Shown in pieces: positions 1 through 10,434 of a stretch of DNA of 64,000 nucleotides (its first letter is position 1; the number at the start of each line of letters is the position of its first letter). The notes under the pieces were generated by a model that did not search any database, was not told the DNA's origin, and saw nothing but the letters and a program-made list of their open reading frames with translations. Both the position numbers and the translations under genes were made by a program. This stretch comes from Actinopolyspora alba (GTDB lineage Bacteria > Actinomycetota > Actinomycetes > Mycobacteriales > Pseudonocardiaceae), in the NCBI RefSeq assembly GCF_900112765.1, contig NZ_FOMZ01000017.1, forward strand, positions 41,399 to 105,398, in the 5' to 3' direction.

Positions 1-769
1 CCTCCGGCGCGGGCGCACGCTGCGAACCGATCGATGGTGGTTGCCGCCGCTGGGTACCGCGCTCGGACTCGGTGCCTTCGTCGTCTACGGCCTGATACGG
101 ACCTTCATGAACCAGTGGTACTGGGTGCCCGAGTACCACTACCTCGCCCCGTTCTTCTCGCCCTGCATCAGCGACGCCTGCGTGCCCGGGGCGAGCCACT
201 TCGGATCGCCGTTCCCGGACCTGGCGCCGTGGATTCCCCCACCGGTGTTCGTGCTGCCGTTCGTGCTCGGCTTCCGACTGACCTGCTACTACTACCGAAA
301 GGCCTACTACCGGTCCTTCTGGGCCGCGCCGCCCGCCTGCGCGGTGACCGAACCCCACCGCCGCTACACCGGTGAGACGCGGTTCCCGCTGATCATGCAG
401 AACGTGCACCGCTACTTCTTCTACGCCGCGCTGCTGGTGGCCGCGGTGCTGACCTACGACACCGTGATCGCCTTCCGCGGTCCGGGCGGCGGCTTCGGCA
501 TCGGACTCGGGACGCTGCTCATGGTGGTCAACGTCGTGCTGCTGTGGGCTTACACGCTGTCCTGCCACTCCTGCAGGCACCTGATAGGCGGACGCATCAA
601 CCACTTCTCCCGCCACCCGGTGCGCTATCGAATGTGGACGCTGGTGAGCAGGATGAACGGTCACCACATGGGGCTCGCCTGGGCATCGCTGGTGTCGGTG
701 GCACTGGTGGACCTCTACGTGATGCTCGTGGCCGCGGGCGCCTTCCCGGATCCGCGGCTGTTCAACTGA
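1..769 (+). CDS. sdhC: Succinate dehydrogenase/fumarate reductase membrane subunit, 5' truncated
   Basis: The reading frame is open from the window edge, so the true start lies upstream. The visible part has about five hydrophobic helices and several histidines (for example in VHRYFFYAALL and MNGHHMGLAW) that could ligate heme. Directly downstream are the flavoprotein and iron-sulfur subunits, so this is the membrane anchor that passes electrons between succinate and menaquinone. The arrangement membrane-flavoprotein-iron-sulfur resembles the Sdh1-type complex of mycobacteria (Rv0249c-Rv0247c). The role is inferred mainly from neighbours and topology, because the anchor family is poorly conserved. 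Confidence 0.8.
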   Translation, partial: LRRGRTLRTDRWWLPPLGTALGLGAFVVYGLIRTFMNQWYWVPEYHYLAPFFSPCISDACVPGASHFGSPFPDLAPWIPPPVFVLPFVLGFRLTCYYYRKAYYRSFWAAPPACAVTEPHRRYTGETRFPLIMQNVHRYFFYAALLVAAVLTYDTVIAFRGPGGGFGIGLGTLLMVVNVVLLWAYTLSCHSCRHLIGGRINHFSRHPVRYRMWTLVSRMNGHHMGLAWASLVSVALVDLYVMLVAAGAFPDPRLFN

Positions 770-853
770 CCCCCGGCGCGCCTCGGCCGTGCGCGCACGC
801 GGCCGTGCGGCAGCGCCGCGAAACCATTTCGGACGAGAAATCGGAAACGTCAC

Positions 854-2755
854 ATGGCCGAGATCGAGAGTCACGACTACGACGTGATCGTCATCGGGGC
901 GGGCGGTGCCGGCCTGCGTGCCGCCATCGAGGCCCGCTCGCGCGGACTGCGCACGGCGGTGCTGTGCAAGTCGCTGTTCGGCAAGGCGCACACCGTCATG
1001 GCCGAGGGCGGTATCGCCGCCGCGATGGGCAACGTCAACTCGGGGGACGACTGGCAGGTGCACTTCCGCGACACCATGCGCGGCGGCAAGTTCCTGAACA
1101 ACTGGCGCATGGCCGAACTGCACGCCACCGAGGCCCCGCAGCGCGTCTGGGAGCTGGAGACCTACGGAGCACTGTTCGACCGCACCGCCGACGGCCGGAT
1201 CAGCCAGCGCAACTTCGGCGGGCACGAGTACCCCAGGCTCGCGCACGTGGGTGACCGCACCGGACTGGAACTGATCCGCACGCTGCAGCAGCAGGTGGTC
1301 TCGCTGCAGCAGTCCGACCACGCCGAGCACGGCGACTACGAGGCCGGACTGCGGGTCTTCGCCGAGTTCACGGTGACCGACCTGCTGCTGGACGACGACC
1401 GCATCGCCGGGACGCTCGGGTACTGGCGGGAGAACGGTCGGTTCGTGCGGCTGCGGGCACCAGCGGTGGTGCTGGCGACCGGGGGGATCGGCAAGTCCTT
1501 CAAAGTGACCTCCAACTCCTGGGAGTACACCGGTGACGGGCACGCCCTCGCGCTGCGGGCGGGTGCCCGGCTGATCAACATGGAGTTCGTGCAGTTCCAC
1601 CCCACCGGCATGGTCTGGCCGCCCAGCGTGAAGGGGATCCTGGTCACCGAATCCGTGCGCGGTGACGGCGGTGTGCTGCGCGACGCCTCGGGAAGACGCT
1701 TCATGTTCGACTACATTCCCGAGGTCTTCAAGGAGTCCTACGCGGACAGCCCGGAGGAGGCCGACCGGTGGTACTCCGATCCGGACAACAACCGCAGGCC
1801 ACCGGAACTGCTGCCGCGCGACGAAGTGGCACGCGCGATCAACAACGAGGTCAAGGAGGGCAGGGGAACCCCGCACGGTGGGGTCTACCTCGACGTGGCC
1901 AGCAGGCTCTCCACCGAGGAGATCATGCGCAGGCTGCCCTCGATGCACCACCAGTTCAAGGAACTGGCCGATGTGGACATCACCAGTGAGCGCATGGAGG
2001 TCGGGCCGACCTGCCACTACGTGATGGGTGGTGTGGAGGTCGACCCCGACACCGCGGCCTCCTCGGTGCCCGGGCTGTTCGCCGCGGGGGAGGTGGCGGG
2101 CGGTATGCACGGTTCCAACCGGCTCGGGGGCAACTCGCTCTCCGACCTGCTGGTTTTCGGCAGGCGGGCCGGAGCGGGCGCCGCCGAGCACGTCGCCGCC
2201 GCGCGGCACGCCCACCCCGACGTCTCGGAGGAGGTGGTGACCGAGGCGGTGAACTCCGCACTCGCCCCGTTCGAGGTCACCGACGCGCGGGGCCAGGAGA
2301 ACCCCTACTCGCTGCAGGCGGAGCTGCAGCAGGTGATGAACCGCCTGGTCGGCATCATCCGGGACGGGGCCGAGATGTGTGCCGCGCTGGAACAGCTCGC
2401 CGAGATCAAACAGCGTGCCGCCCGACTGGCCGTTCCGGAGGGCAACCGCCATTTCAATCCCGGCTGGCACCTGGCGCTGGATCTGCGCAACATGCTGGTC
2501 GTCAGTGAGTGCGTGGCAGCGGCGGCGCTGCGCCGCACCGAGAGCAGGGGCGGGCACACCCGCGACGATCACCCGGGCATGAACCCGAAGTGGCGCGGCA
2601 CGCTGCTCGGCTGCGAGCTGCGGGACGGTTCGATCGAGATCACCGAGCACGAGCAGCCGCCGATGCGGGAGGACCTGTTGCGGCTGTTCTCCCTCGAAGA
2701 GCTGGGCAAGTACTTCACCGAGGAGGAGCTGGCCGTCGTGCGAACACCCTCTTAG
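854..2755 (+). CDS. sdhA: Succinate dehydrogenase/fumarate reductase flavoprotein subunit
   Basis: This 633-residue protein oxidises succinate to fumarate with covalently bound FAD. The N-terminus has the dinucleotide fold VIVIGAGGAGLRAA (residues 11-24). His46 in GKAHTVMAEGG is at the position of the covalent FAD histidine of the family. The active-site region includes QFHPTGM and the C-terminal half carries the FAD-contacting stretch GSNRLGGNSL. The length fits actinobacterial flavoproteins of about 630-650 residues. It lies 84 bases after the membrane subunit and about 120 bases before the iron-sulfur subunit, on the same strand, so one transcript is likely. Confidence 0.95.
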   Translation: MAEIESHDYDVIVIGAGGAGLRAAIEARSRGLRTAVLCKSLFGKAHTVMAEGGIAAAMGNVNSGDDWQVHFRDTMRGGKFLNNWRMAELHATEAPQRVWELETYGALFDRTADGRISQRNFGGHEYPRLAHVGDRTGLELIRTLQQQVVSLQQSDHAEHGDYEAGLRVFAEFTVTDLLLDDDRIAGTLGYWRENGRFVRLRAPAVVLATGGIGKSFKVTSNSWEYTGDGHALALRAGARLINMEFVQFHPTGMVWPPSVKGILVTESVRGDGGVLRDASGRRFMFDYIPEVFKESYADSPEEADRWYSDPDNNRRPPELLPRDEVARAINNEVKEGRGTPHGGVYLDVASRLSTEEIMRRLPSMHHQFKELADVDITSERMEVGPTCHYVMGGVEVDPDTAASSVPGLFAAGEVAGGMHGSNRLGGNSLSDLLVFGRRAGAGAAEHVAAARHAHPDVSEEVVTEAVNSALAPFEVTDARGQENPYSLQAELQQVMNRLVGIIRDGAEMCAALEQLAEIKQRAARLAVPEGNRHFNPGWHLALDLRNMLVVSECVAAAALRRTESRGGHTRDDHPGMNPKWRGTLLGCELRDGSIEITEHEQPPMREDLLRLFSLEELGKYFTEEELAVVRTPS

Positions 2756-2874
2756 CGGGGCTGTCGGCTCGGTTCTCGTCGGGACGTGGCGGAACCTCTC
2801 GCACGGTTCTCGTCCCGGCCCGAGCGTGCTGCGAGTGCGGGCTTTCGGTGAGTGTCGTGGAAGGGACTGTGGAA

Positions 2875-3633
2875 ATGGGATACCGGGCGCGACTGCGCGT
2901 GTGGCGCGGTGACGCCGATTCCGGCGAGCTGCGGGACTACGAGGTCGACGCGGAGGAAGGTGAGGTGGTGCTCGACCTGCTGCACCGACTGCAGGCCACC
3001 CAGTGTCCGGACCTGGCGGTGCGCTGGAACTGCAAGGCGGGCAAGTGCGGTTCCTGCTCGGCCGAGGTCAACGGCAGGCCGCGGCTCACCTGCATGACCA
3101 GGCTGTCGCTGTTCGACACCGACGAGACCATAACGGTCACCCCGATGCGGGCCTTTCCGGTGATCAAGGATCTCGTCTGTGACGTCTCGTACAACTACGT
3201 CAAGGCCCGTGAGGTGCCCGCTTTCAGCCCACCCGAGGGGTTGGAGCCGGGGGAGTACCGGATGCAACAGCGGGACGTGGAGCGTTCCCAGGAGTTCCGC
3301 AAGTGCATCGAGTGCTTCCTGTGCCAGGACACCTGCCACGTGATCCGCGATCACTCGGAGAACAAGGAGGCGTTCTCGGGGCCGAGGTTCCTGATGCGGG
3401 TCGCCGAGCTGGAGATGCACCCGCTGGACTCGCACCAGGAGAAGGGCGGCGACCGTCCGGAGGAGGCGAGGGGCGACCACGGGCTCGGGCTCTGCAACAT
3501 CACCAAGTGCTGCACCGAAGTGTGCCCGGAGCACATCGGGATCACCGACAACGCGCTCATCCCGCTCAAGGAACGCCTGGCCGACCGGAGGTACGACCCG
3601 CTGACCATGTTGTTCCGGCGCAAGCGTTCGTAG
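2875..3633 (+). CDS. sdhB: Succinate dehydrogenase/fumarate reductase iron-sulfur subunit
   Basis: A 252-residue electron-transfer subunit. Cys53, Cys58, Cys61 and Cys73 form the ferredoxin-like [2Fe-2S] motif (NCKAGKCGSCS). Two later cysteine clusters, CIECFLCQDTC and CNITKCCTEVCP, supply the [4Fe-4S] and [3Fe-4S] centres. The ATG at 2875 was chosen because AAGGGA lies 8 bases before it and the family start MGYRARLRVWRG follows. The frame is open far upstream inside sdhA, but that stretch does not look like family sequence. It is the last gene of the operon; a long inverted repeat follows. Confidence 0.93.
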   Translation: MGYRARLRVWRGDADSGELRDYEVDAEEGEVVLDLLHRLQATQCPDLAVRWNCKAGKCGSCSAEVNGRPRLTCMTRLSLFDTDETITVTPMRAFPVIKDLVCDVSYNYVKAREVPAFSPPEGLEPGEYRMQQRDVERSQEFRKCIECFLCQDTCHVIRDHSENKEAFSGPRFLMRVAELEMHPLDSHQEKGGDRPEEARGDHGLGLCNITKCCTEVCPEHIGITDNALIPLKERLADRRYDPLTMLFRRKRS

Positions 3634-3700
3634 CACGCTTCGCGCCGCACGGTATCGGCTCGGTCGCCGTAGCTGGTCGCTTGGCGGAACCGTCGGCGGC

Positions 3701-3765
3701 GGCGATTTCGCGAGAAATTGACGCGCCTTCGGCACTATAGGTGCCAATTTCTCGCGAAATCGCCG
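3701..3765. repeat. Inverted pair of GATTTCGCGAGAAATT palindromic elements, probable bidirectional terminator
   Basis: Two copies of a 21-base element (CGGCGATTTCGCGAGAAATTG) face each other, with arms at about 3700-3720 and 3745-3765, separated by about 24 bases that contain a smaller GGCAC/GTGCC hairpin. The pair lies between the convergent sdhB and SDR genes, where a shared terminator would be expected. Each arm is itself near-palindromic. Related elements occur at 17653, 32984 and 46645, so this is also a member of a dispersed repeat family. Confidence 0.75.
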
Positions 3766-3865
3766 GGCCGCTTCGGCGCGGGGCGAACTCCGGCCACCCT
3801 CGCAGCCGGCACCGCCGCCGGAGGTTCCGCCACGGAACCGGCTACGAAAGCCGCACCGGGATACC

Positions 3866-4744
3866 TCATTTCCCCTGGAGTTTGTCGTTGCGGGAACTGA
3901 AACCCCGCCCCAGCTCGGCGACCTCCGCCTCCATCTGCGGTAGCAGCTTCCGCACTGTCGGCAACATCAGCCGTTCCACCAGCCGCGAGGCGGGCAGGTT
4001 CCGCAACCAGTGCATCAGCATGACCGACCTGGGAACGTAGACGCGCCTGGCGCGGCGTTCCATGCCCGCCACGAGCGCCCGGGAGCAGTCGGCGACGTTG
4101 GTGGTCGAATGCATCGGCCAGGGCAGTTTCGCCCGCATGGCGCGGAAACTCGGCAGATCCGCCGAGGCATCACGAACCAGGTCCGTGTCGATCCAGGAGG
4201 GATGCGCGCTTCCCACGGCGACTCCCAGGTGGCCGACTTCGGAACTCAGGGCGCTGGCCAGCGCCTCGGAACCGGCCTTGCTCGCGGTGTAGGCGGCCAT
4301 GCCGCCGATCGGGGCGAACGCCGACAGCGAGGAGACCACCAGCAGGTATCCCCGCCGTTCCACCAGGTGAGGTAAGGCCGCACGAGCGGTGTGGAACACC
4401 CCGTTGAGGTTCACATCCACCGTCTTGGTGAACGCCCGTGGGTCGTGGTCGCGCACGGTCCCGAAGGGAGCCACGCCCGCGTTGGCCATGACCACGTCGA
4501 TGCCGCCCAGCTGTCGTGCGCTCTCGTCGATGGCCGTCTTGATCGACTCGGGGTCGGTGACGTCGGCCTCGAACCACGGGTGGCCGGTGCCGAGCTCGTC
4601 GGCCACCGAAGCCAGCTCGTCGGGTTCCAGTCCGATCAGGGCCACTCGTGCCCCCTTGCGTACCAGATCCCGTGCGGTCTGAGCACCGATGCCACGTGCG
4701 GCACCCGTGATGGCGACTGCTTTGCCCGACATCGACATGGGCAT
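3866..4744 (-). CDS. Short-chain dehydrogenase/reductase (SDR)
   Basis: A 292-residue classical SDR using NAD(P)H. The cofactor motif TGAARGIG is at residues 13-20. The catalytic Ser lies in VVSSLSAF and the Tyr/Lys pair in YTASK. The ATG at 4744 follows GGGAGG by 4 bases; a second ATG two codons later (spacing 10) is an alternative. A longer frame upstream to 4918 lacks family similarity. The substrate cannot be read from sequence. The upstream region has two direct GGTTAC copies (4802-4807 and 4816-4821) in a locally AT-richer stretch that may hold the promoter or a regulator site. Confidence 0.85.
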   Translation of the reverse strand: MPMSMSGKAVAITGAARGIGAQTARDLVRKGARVALIGLEPDELASVADELGTGHPWFEADVTDPESIKTAIDESARQLGGIDVVMANAGVAPFGTVRDHDPRAFTKTVDVNLNGVFHTARAALPHLVERRGYLLVVSSLSAFAPIGGMAAYTASKAGSEALASALSSEVGHLGVAVGSAHPSWIDTDLVRDASADLPSFRAMRAKLPWPMHSTTNVADCSRALVAGMERRARRVYVPRSVMLMHWLRNLPASRLVERLMLPTVRKLLPQMEAEVAELGRGFSSRNDKLQGK

Positions 4745-4945
4745 GGGGCCTCCCTGCTCTCGAACCGGCCTGCCGGCGGTGGGACGACAAGCCCACAGCC
4801 GGGTTACCCATAGTAGGTTACTCGCTCGTAAAGTAAAGGGGAACGAGTTCGTGAGATCGCGTTCACCGCGACCGATCCCGGACTCGTCCGGCCACGAATC
4901 ACCCGGGACACCAATCATCGATCCGTCGGATTCCGGAGGTCCTCG

Positions 4946-5149
4946 TTGCGCGCTTCACTTTCGTCCCTCGTGGGAGCGCTGCTGCTCGTGCTCGGTGTGA
5001 TCTGGACGTTGCAGGGCGTGGGAGTGCTCGGTGGAAGCCCGATGACCGGGGTGACCCTTTGGGCCGTGCTCGGGCCGATAACCGCGCTCATCGGGCTGGC
5101 CTCGATCGTGCTCGGTGGCGTCCGGATGCGGCGAGGACGGCGAAAATGA
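4946..5149 (+). CDS. Small two-helix membrane protein, unknown function
   Basis: A 67-residue protein with two predicted membrane helices (about residues 5-27 and 35-58) and a strongly basic tail, RMRRGRRK. The TTG start is supported by GGAGG six bases before it. The gene faces the HAD gene (5169-5852), and their ends are 20 bases apart. Codon use matches neighbouring genes. The sequence WTLQGVGVLGGSPM looks like a conserved actinobacterial small-membrane-protein pattern, but no function is known to me. Confidence 0.7.
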   Translation: MRASLSSLVGALLLVLGVIWTLQGVGVLGGSPMTGVTLWAVLGPITALIGLASIVLGGVRMRRGRRK

Positions 5150-5168
5150 GCGCGGGTACTCGACTCCG

Positions 5169-5852
5169 CTAGAAGTGCTCGTTGAGGCGGGAGAACGGAT
5201 CGACCGTGTGGAAGCCGGGGCGCCGCTCCGGCAGCTCACGCATTTCCAGTCCCCAGGTCATGGGGTGCGGCACCAGCACCGCGTTCAACCCCGCGTGCAG
5301 TGCGGGCCAGATGTCCGAACGTGGTGAGTTGCCGATCATCCAGGTCCGCGAGACGTCCAGTCCACGTTCGGTGACGAACCGTTCGTAGGTGGCGGTGTCC
5401 TTCTCCGGCACCACCGTGGTGTCGGAGAACAGCTCGCCCAGTCCGGACGTCTTGATCTTGCCGGTCTGCTCGTCGGTCTCGCCCTTGGTGAGCAGGTAGA
5501 GGTCGTGCCGCAGTGACAGTTCCCGCAGCGTTTCCTCGACCCCGTCGATCAGCTCGACCCGTTGTTCCCGGATCGGTGCGCAGGCCCTGCGCAGTTCGGC
5601 GTGATCCGCCTCGGAAACCTCTTCCTCGCGCAGGTGCCGCAGGCAGTCCAGCAGGCTGCGCTCGAAGCTGTCCACGCCGTAGCCGTGAATCCGGCAGTTG
5701 ATCCGCTCGATCTCGTCCAGCTGTTCCCGCACCTGGTGCCGGGAGAGCTCGGGATGCGCCAAGTGGTCGATGAACACTTCCACCGCGCGTTCGAACAGCA
5801 CGTTGTTCTCCCACAACGTGTCGTCGGCGTCGAAGATCAGGTTCTCGGCCAA
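5169..5852 (-). CDS. HAD-superfamily hydrolase
   Basis: A 227-residue haloacid-dehalogenase-fold phosphatase. Motif I is FDADDTLWEN with nucleophile Asp8 and acid/base Asp10. Motif II is the Thr in LLTKG. A conserved Lys lies in VPEKD, and motif IV is GNSPRSDI. A helical cap domain sits between motifs I and II, as in the subclass I enzymes. The pattern resembles haloacid-dehalogenase-like or pyrimidine-nucleotidase-like phosphatases, but the substrate is unknown. A perfect 18-base palindrome lies about 77 bases upstream of its start. Confidence 0.85.
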   Translation of the reverse strand: MAENLIFDADDTLWENNVLFERAVEVFIDHLAHPELSRHQVREQLDEIERINCRIHGYGVDSFERSLLDCLRHLREEEVSEADHAELRRACAPIREQRVELIDGVEETLRELSLRHDLYLLTKGETDEQTGKIKTSGLGELFSDTTVVPEKDTATYERFVTERGLDVSRTWMIGNSPRSDIWPALHAGLNAVLVPHPMTWGLEMRELPERRPGFHTVDPFSRLNEHF

Positions 5853-5928
5853 CGTTGTCCTCCGTGTGACGACGGCGAACCGGCTCGTACTCCTCGAACC
5901 GGTTTCGGGTCGTACCGAAGGCTAACGT

Positions 5929-5946
5929 CTGGTACGGCCGTACCAG
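5929..5946. promoter_or_regulatory. Perfect 18-bp palindrome, candidate operator
   Basis: CTGGTACGGCCGTACCAG reads identically on both strands. It sits in the region upstream of the HAD gene and is not followed by a T-run, so it looks more like a dimeric regulator site than a terminator. The binding protein is unknown. Confidence 0.4.
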
Positions 5947-6133
5947 TACCGCCACGTGCAGCAGTGCGAGTGGTGGGAGGTCGGCGAGATTCGCCGAGGG
6001 CTCCGCCCCACCCCGTGACAGCCTGCCCGGTGGCCGGGAAGACCGGTGGCCGGGGAGGCCTCCGGGCGTGGAGCCGTCCGGTCACCGGATCCGGTTCATC
6101 GCACCTCGAGCGGGGCGGGCGGCCGGTTCGGGA

Positions 6134-6766
6134 TCAGAGGTTTTCCCGCAGCTGTCGCAGCTCGTCGAGCTCGGTGGTGCGGGAGTCCAGGATCGCCGTG
6201 GCGATCGACTTCATCTCCTCGTTCGAGCCCTTGTCGATCTCGGTGCGGGCCATCTCGACCACGGCCTCGTGGTGGTCGATCATCGACTTGAGCCACAGCG
6301 AGTCGAAACTGCTCTGCTGGACCTCCTCGAGCTCGGTGAGCTCGCCGGAGACGTCGGTTCCAGGCATCTGCGAGTCCTCGCCCGTGCCGACCTCCCCGGG
6401 CGTGACCTCGCCCTCGCCGCGTTCCCGCAACCAGCTCCTGATCTCCTCGAGCCGCGGACCGTGCTGCTGTTCGAGCTGCTCGGCGAACTCCACGACCCGT
6501 TCGTCGGGCGCGTTCTTGATCGCCACTTCCAGCAGCTGCGTCTCCGACTCGTGATGGGCGACCATCTGCTCGGCGAACTCCAGGTCGGTGTTGACCTGCG
6601 TCGTCTCGTCGCCGCTGCCGGAGTCCTCGGCGGGCATGATCGCGCTCGGTGGCGGCGGAGTGCCCGCGCCCGGCTGCATGTCGCTCGGTTCCTCGTAGTT
6701 CGGCGAGCAGCCGGTCAGTGCCAGGACCGCGGCCCCAAGGACGCCGATGATCGTGCTCTTGCGCAC
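6134..6766 (-). CDS. DUF305 lipoprotein
   Basis: A 210-residue secreted lipoprotein. The GTG at 6766 begins a lipoprotein signal (RKSTIIGVLGAAVLALTGC), with the lipobox cysteine at about residue 20. Two DUF305-type helical repeats follow, each with a His pair: EQMVAHHESETQLL and KSMIDHHEAVVEMA. DUF305 proteins are four-helix, ferritin-like folds, often suggested to bind copper or other metals. Met and His residues here fit that idea but do not prove it. The frame is open further upstream, but the signal peptide and a GGAGG/GAGGA stretch decide the start. Confidence 0.88.
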   Translation of the reverse strand: MRKSTIIGVLGAAVLALTGCSPNYEEPSDMQPGAGTPPPPSAIMPAEDSGSGDETTQVNTDLEFAEQMVAHHESETQLLEVAIKNAPDERVVEFAEQLEQQHGPRLEEIRSWLRERGEGEVTPGEVGTGEDSQMPGTDVSGELTELEEVQQSSFDSLWLKSMIDHHEAVVEMARTEIDKGSNEEMKSIATAILDSRTTELDELRQLRENL

Positions 6767-7107
6767 CGTTTCCTCGCCTCCGGAAATACCGATCCTTCCC
6801 CGGGCGGGTCGGGTGCTGCGTACAACCGACACGCCTGCGGAGCCTTCAACCCGCTGGGTCCAGCGGCCCGCCTGACCGAACAGGCGACCACGTGCCAGCT
6901 TAAGGGGTGCCTTCAGGGTGATCCGTACAGGTGGTCCCCGAGGGGCGCTGCGCTCCGCCACGGGCTTCCCGTGGGCGCGTTCGCCGCTCCGGCGCCCACT
7001 CGTCGTTGTCGCGTGGATCTCACCTTCGGTGCCCTCGGCGAGGGTGATGAATAGAGTGACTACAGCCCGGACGTAGCTGAGCTGAGCGCCGGGACTAATA
7101 TCCGCAG
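6767..7107. other. Intergenic region between divergent DUF305 and ctaD genes
   Basis: No convincing gene or RNA was found. This stretch must hold the promoters for the DUF305 lipoprotein (minus) and for ctaD (plus), but I could not identify clear -35/-10 pairs. Confidence 0.4.
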
Positions 7108-7254
7108 ATGGCAGTCATCGAATCGATCATCGGGGAGCGAGTCGAACCGACATCGGTTGCGACGCTGCCATCAGGGTTAACCGGCCCGAACGGGCCGGGC
7201 GGTCCCGTGGTCGGGGCCGACAACGTCTTCGAGGCAGTGCAGGAGGCACCGTGA
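7108..7254 (+). CDS. Possible 48-residue upstream ORF coupled to ctaD
   Basis: An ATG at 7108 opens a 48-codon frame ([20 protein letters not shown]...) whose TGA overlaps the GTG start of ctaD as GTGA. Such overlap usually means translational coupling. There is no strong ribosome site before the ATG and I recognise no family, so the frame could be chance in high-GC sequence. Confidence 0.3.
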   Translation: MAVIESIIGERVEPTSVATLPSGLTGPNGPGGPVVGADNVFEAVQEAP

Positions 7255-9017
7255 CGGCCGTCGCGCCAGAGCCGATCACTTCGCGCCCCTATCCGGTGCG
7301 CAACACGTCCAAGGGATCCACACTGCTGGGACTGCTGCGTACCACCGATCCCAAGCAGATCGGCATCCTCTATCTGGTCACATCGATGGGATTCTTCCTG
7401 GTCGGTGGCCTGATGGCCATGCTGATCCGCGGTGAGCTCGCGGTCCCGGGGATGCAGTTCCTGTCGCAGGAGCAGTACAACCAGCTGTTCACCATGCACG
7501 GCACGATCATGCTGCTGTTGTACGCCACACCGATCCTGTTCGGGTTCGCCAACTACATCCTGCCGCTGCAGATCGGCGCGCCGGATGTGGCCTTTCCCAG
7601 GCTGAACTCGTTCTCCTACTGGCTCTACCTGTTCGGCGGGCTGACCGTGATCAGCGGTTTCCTCGCGCCGGGCGGTGCCGCCGACTTCGGCTGGTTCGCC
7701 TACACCCCGCTGTCCGACCCCGTGCACTCCCCCGGTATCGGTGCCGACCTGTGGATCTCCGGCCTGCTCGTGTCCGGTCTGGGAACGATCCTCGGTGGCG
7801 TCAACATGGTCACCACGGTGGTCTGCATGCGCGCGCCCGGCATGACGATGTGGCGGATGCCGATCTTCACGTGGAACATCCTGGTCACCAGCGTGCTGAT
7901 CCTGATGGCGTTCCCGATCCTGACCGCCGCGCTGTTCGGGCTGCTGGCCGACCGGCACCTCGGTGCCCACGTGTTCGACCCGGCCAACGGCGGGGTGATC
8001 CTCTGGCAGCACCTGTTCTGGTTCTTCGGTCACCCCGAGGTCTACATCGTCGCGCTGCCGTTCTTCGGGATCGTCACCGAGATCTTCCCGGTGTTCTCCC
8101 GCAAGCCGCTGTTCGGCTACACCGGCCTGATCTACGCGACGCTGGGTATCGCCGCGCTGTCGGTGGTCGTCTGGGCCCACCACATGTACGCGACCGGCGC
8201 GGTGCTGCTGCCGTTCTTCGCCTTCACCACGTTCCTGATCGCGGTGCCCACCGGTATGAAGTTCTTCAACTGGATCGGCACCATGTGGCGCGGGCAGATC
8301 ACCTTCGAGACACCGATGATCTTCTCGATCGGCTTCCTGGTGACCTTCCTGTTCGGTGGGCTGACCGGTGTGCTGCTGGCCGCGCCGCCGATCGACTTCC
8401 ACGTCTCGGACACCTACTTCGTGGTCGCGCACTTCCACTACGTGCTCTACGGCACGATCGTGTTCGCCACCTTCGCGGGAATCTACTTCTGGTTCCCCAA
8501 GATGACCGGCCGGATGATGGACGAGCGGCTGGGCAAGGTGCACTTCTGGCTGACCTTCATCGGCTTCCACGCCACGTTCCTGGTGCAGCACTGGCTGGGG
8601 AACGAGGGGATGCCCCGGCGCTACGCCGACTACCTGCCCGGTGACGGGTTCACCACGCTCAACACCATCTCGACGGCGGGCGCGTTCCTGCTGGGAGCCT
8701 CGATGCTGCCGTTCCTGTGGAACGTGTTCAAGAGCTACCGGTACGGCGAACTCGCCAACGTCGACGACCCGTGGGGCTACGGGAACTCGCTGGAGTGGGC
8801 GACCTCCTGCCCGCCGCCGCGGCACAACTTCACCGAGCTGCCCCGGATCCGTTCCGAGCGTCCCGCCTTCGAACTGCACTACCCGCACATGGCCGATCGG
8901 ATGCGGGTGGAGAGCCACGTCGGTCTCTCCGGCAAGCCGCTGGCCCACGCGGGTGCCTCCGGTGAGTCGGGCCACGGCGGCGACTCGGGTGAGGCCCGCA
9001 AGCTCGACGAGAAGTGA
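7251..9017 (+). CDS. ctaD: Cytochrome c oxidase subunit I
   Basis: A 588-residue catalytic subunit of the aa3-type terminal oxidase, a membrane protein of about twelve helices that reduces oxygen and pumps protons. His83 in FTMHGTIML is the low-spin heme ligand. [11 protein letters not shown] carries the copper-B His and the Tyr of the His-Tyr cross-link, HHMYATG holds two further copper ligands, and HFHYVLYG binds both hemes. GTG is the start, with AGGAGG four bases before it. The polar C-terminal tail rich in Gly, Ser and acidic residues is typical of actinobacterial versions. A terminator follows, then serB, the same order as Rv3043c-Rv3042c. Confidence 0.97.
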   Translation: MTAVAPEPITSRPYPVRNTSKGSTLLGLLRTTDPKQIGILYLVTSMGFFLVGGLMAMLIRGELAVPGMQFLSQEQYNQLFTMHGTIMLLLYATPILFGFANYILPLQIGAPDVAFPRLNSFSYWLYLFGGLTVISGFLAPGGAADFGWFAYTPLSDPVHSPGIGADLWISGLLVSGLGTILGGVNMVTTVVCMRAPGMTMWRMPIFTWNILVTSVLILMAFPILTAALFGLLADRHLGAHVFDPANGGVILWQHLFWFFGHPEVYIVALPFFGIVTEIFPVFSRKPLFGYTGLIYATLGIAALSVVVWAHHMYATGAVLLPFFAFTTFLIAVPTGMKFFNWIGTMWRGQITFETPMIFSIGFLVTFLFGGLTGVLLAAPPIDFHVSDTYFVVAHFHYVLYGTIVFATFAGIYFWFPKMTGRMMDERLGKVHFWLTFIGFHATFLVQHWLGNEGMPRRYADYLPGDGFTTLNTISTAGAFLLGASMLPFLWNVFKSYRYGELANVDDPWGYGNSLEWATSCPPPRHNFTELPRIRSERPAFELHYPHMADRMRVESHVGLSGKPLAHAGASGESGHGGDSGEARKLDEK

Positions 9018-9029
9018 TATTCGACCTAA

Positions 9030-10421
<1,392 letters not shown>

Positions 10422-10434
10422 GGTGTACGACTCG

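Noticed and set aside
4745..4918. N-terminal extension of the SDR gene to 4918
   Set aside because: The extra 58 residues have no family similarity, while a ribosome site sits just before the ATG at 4744.
6767..6961. N-terminal extension of the DUF305 gene to 6961
   Set aside because: It would bury the lipoprotein signal peptide, which must be at the N-terminus.
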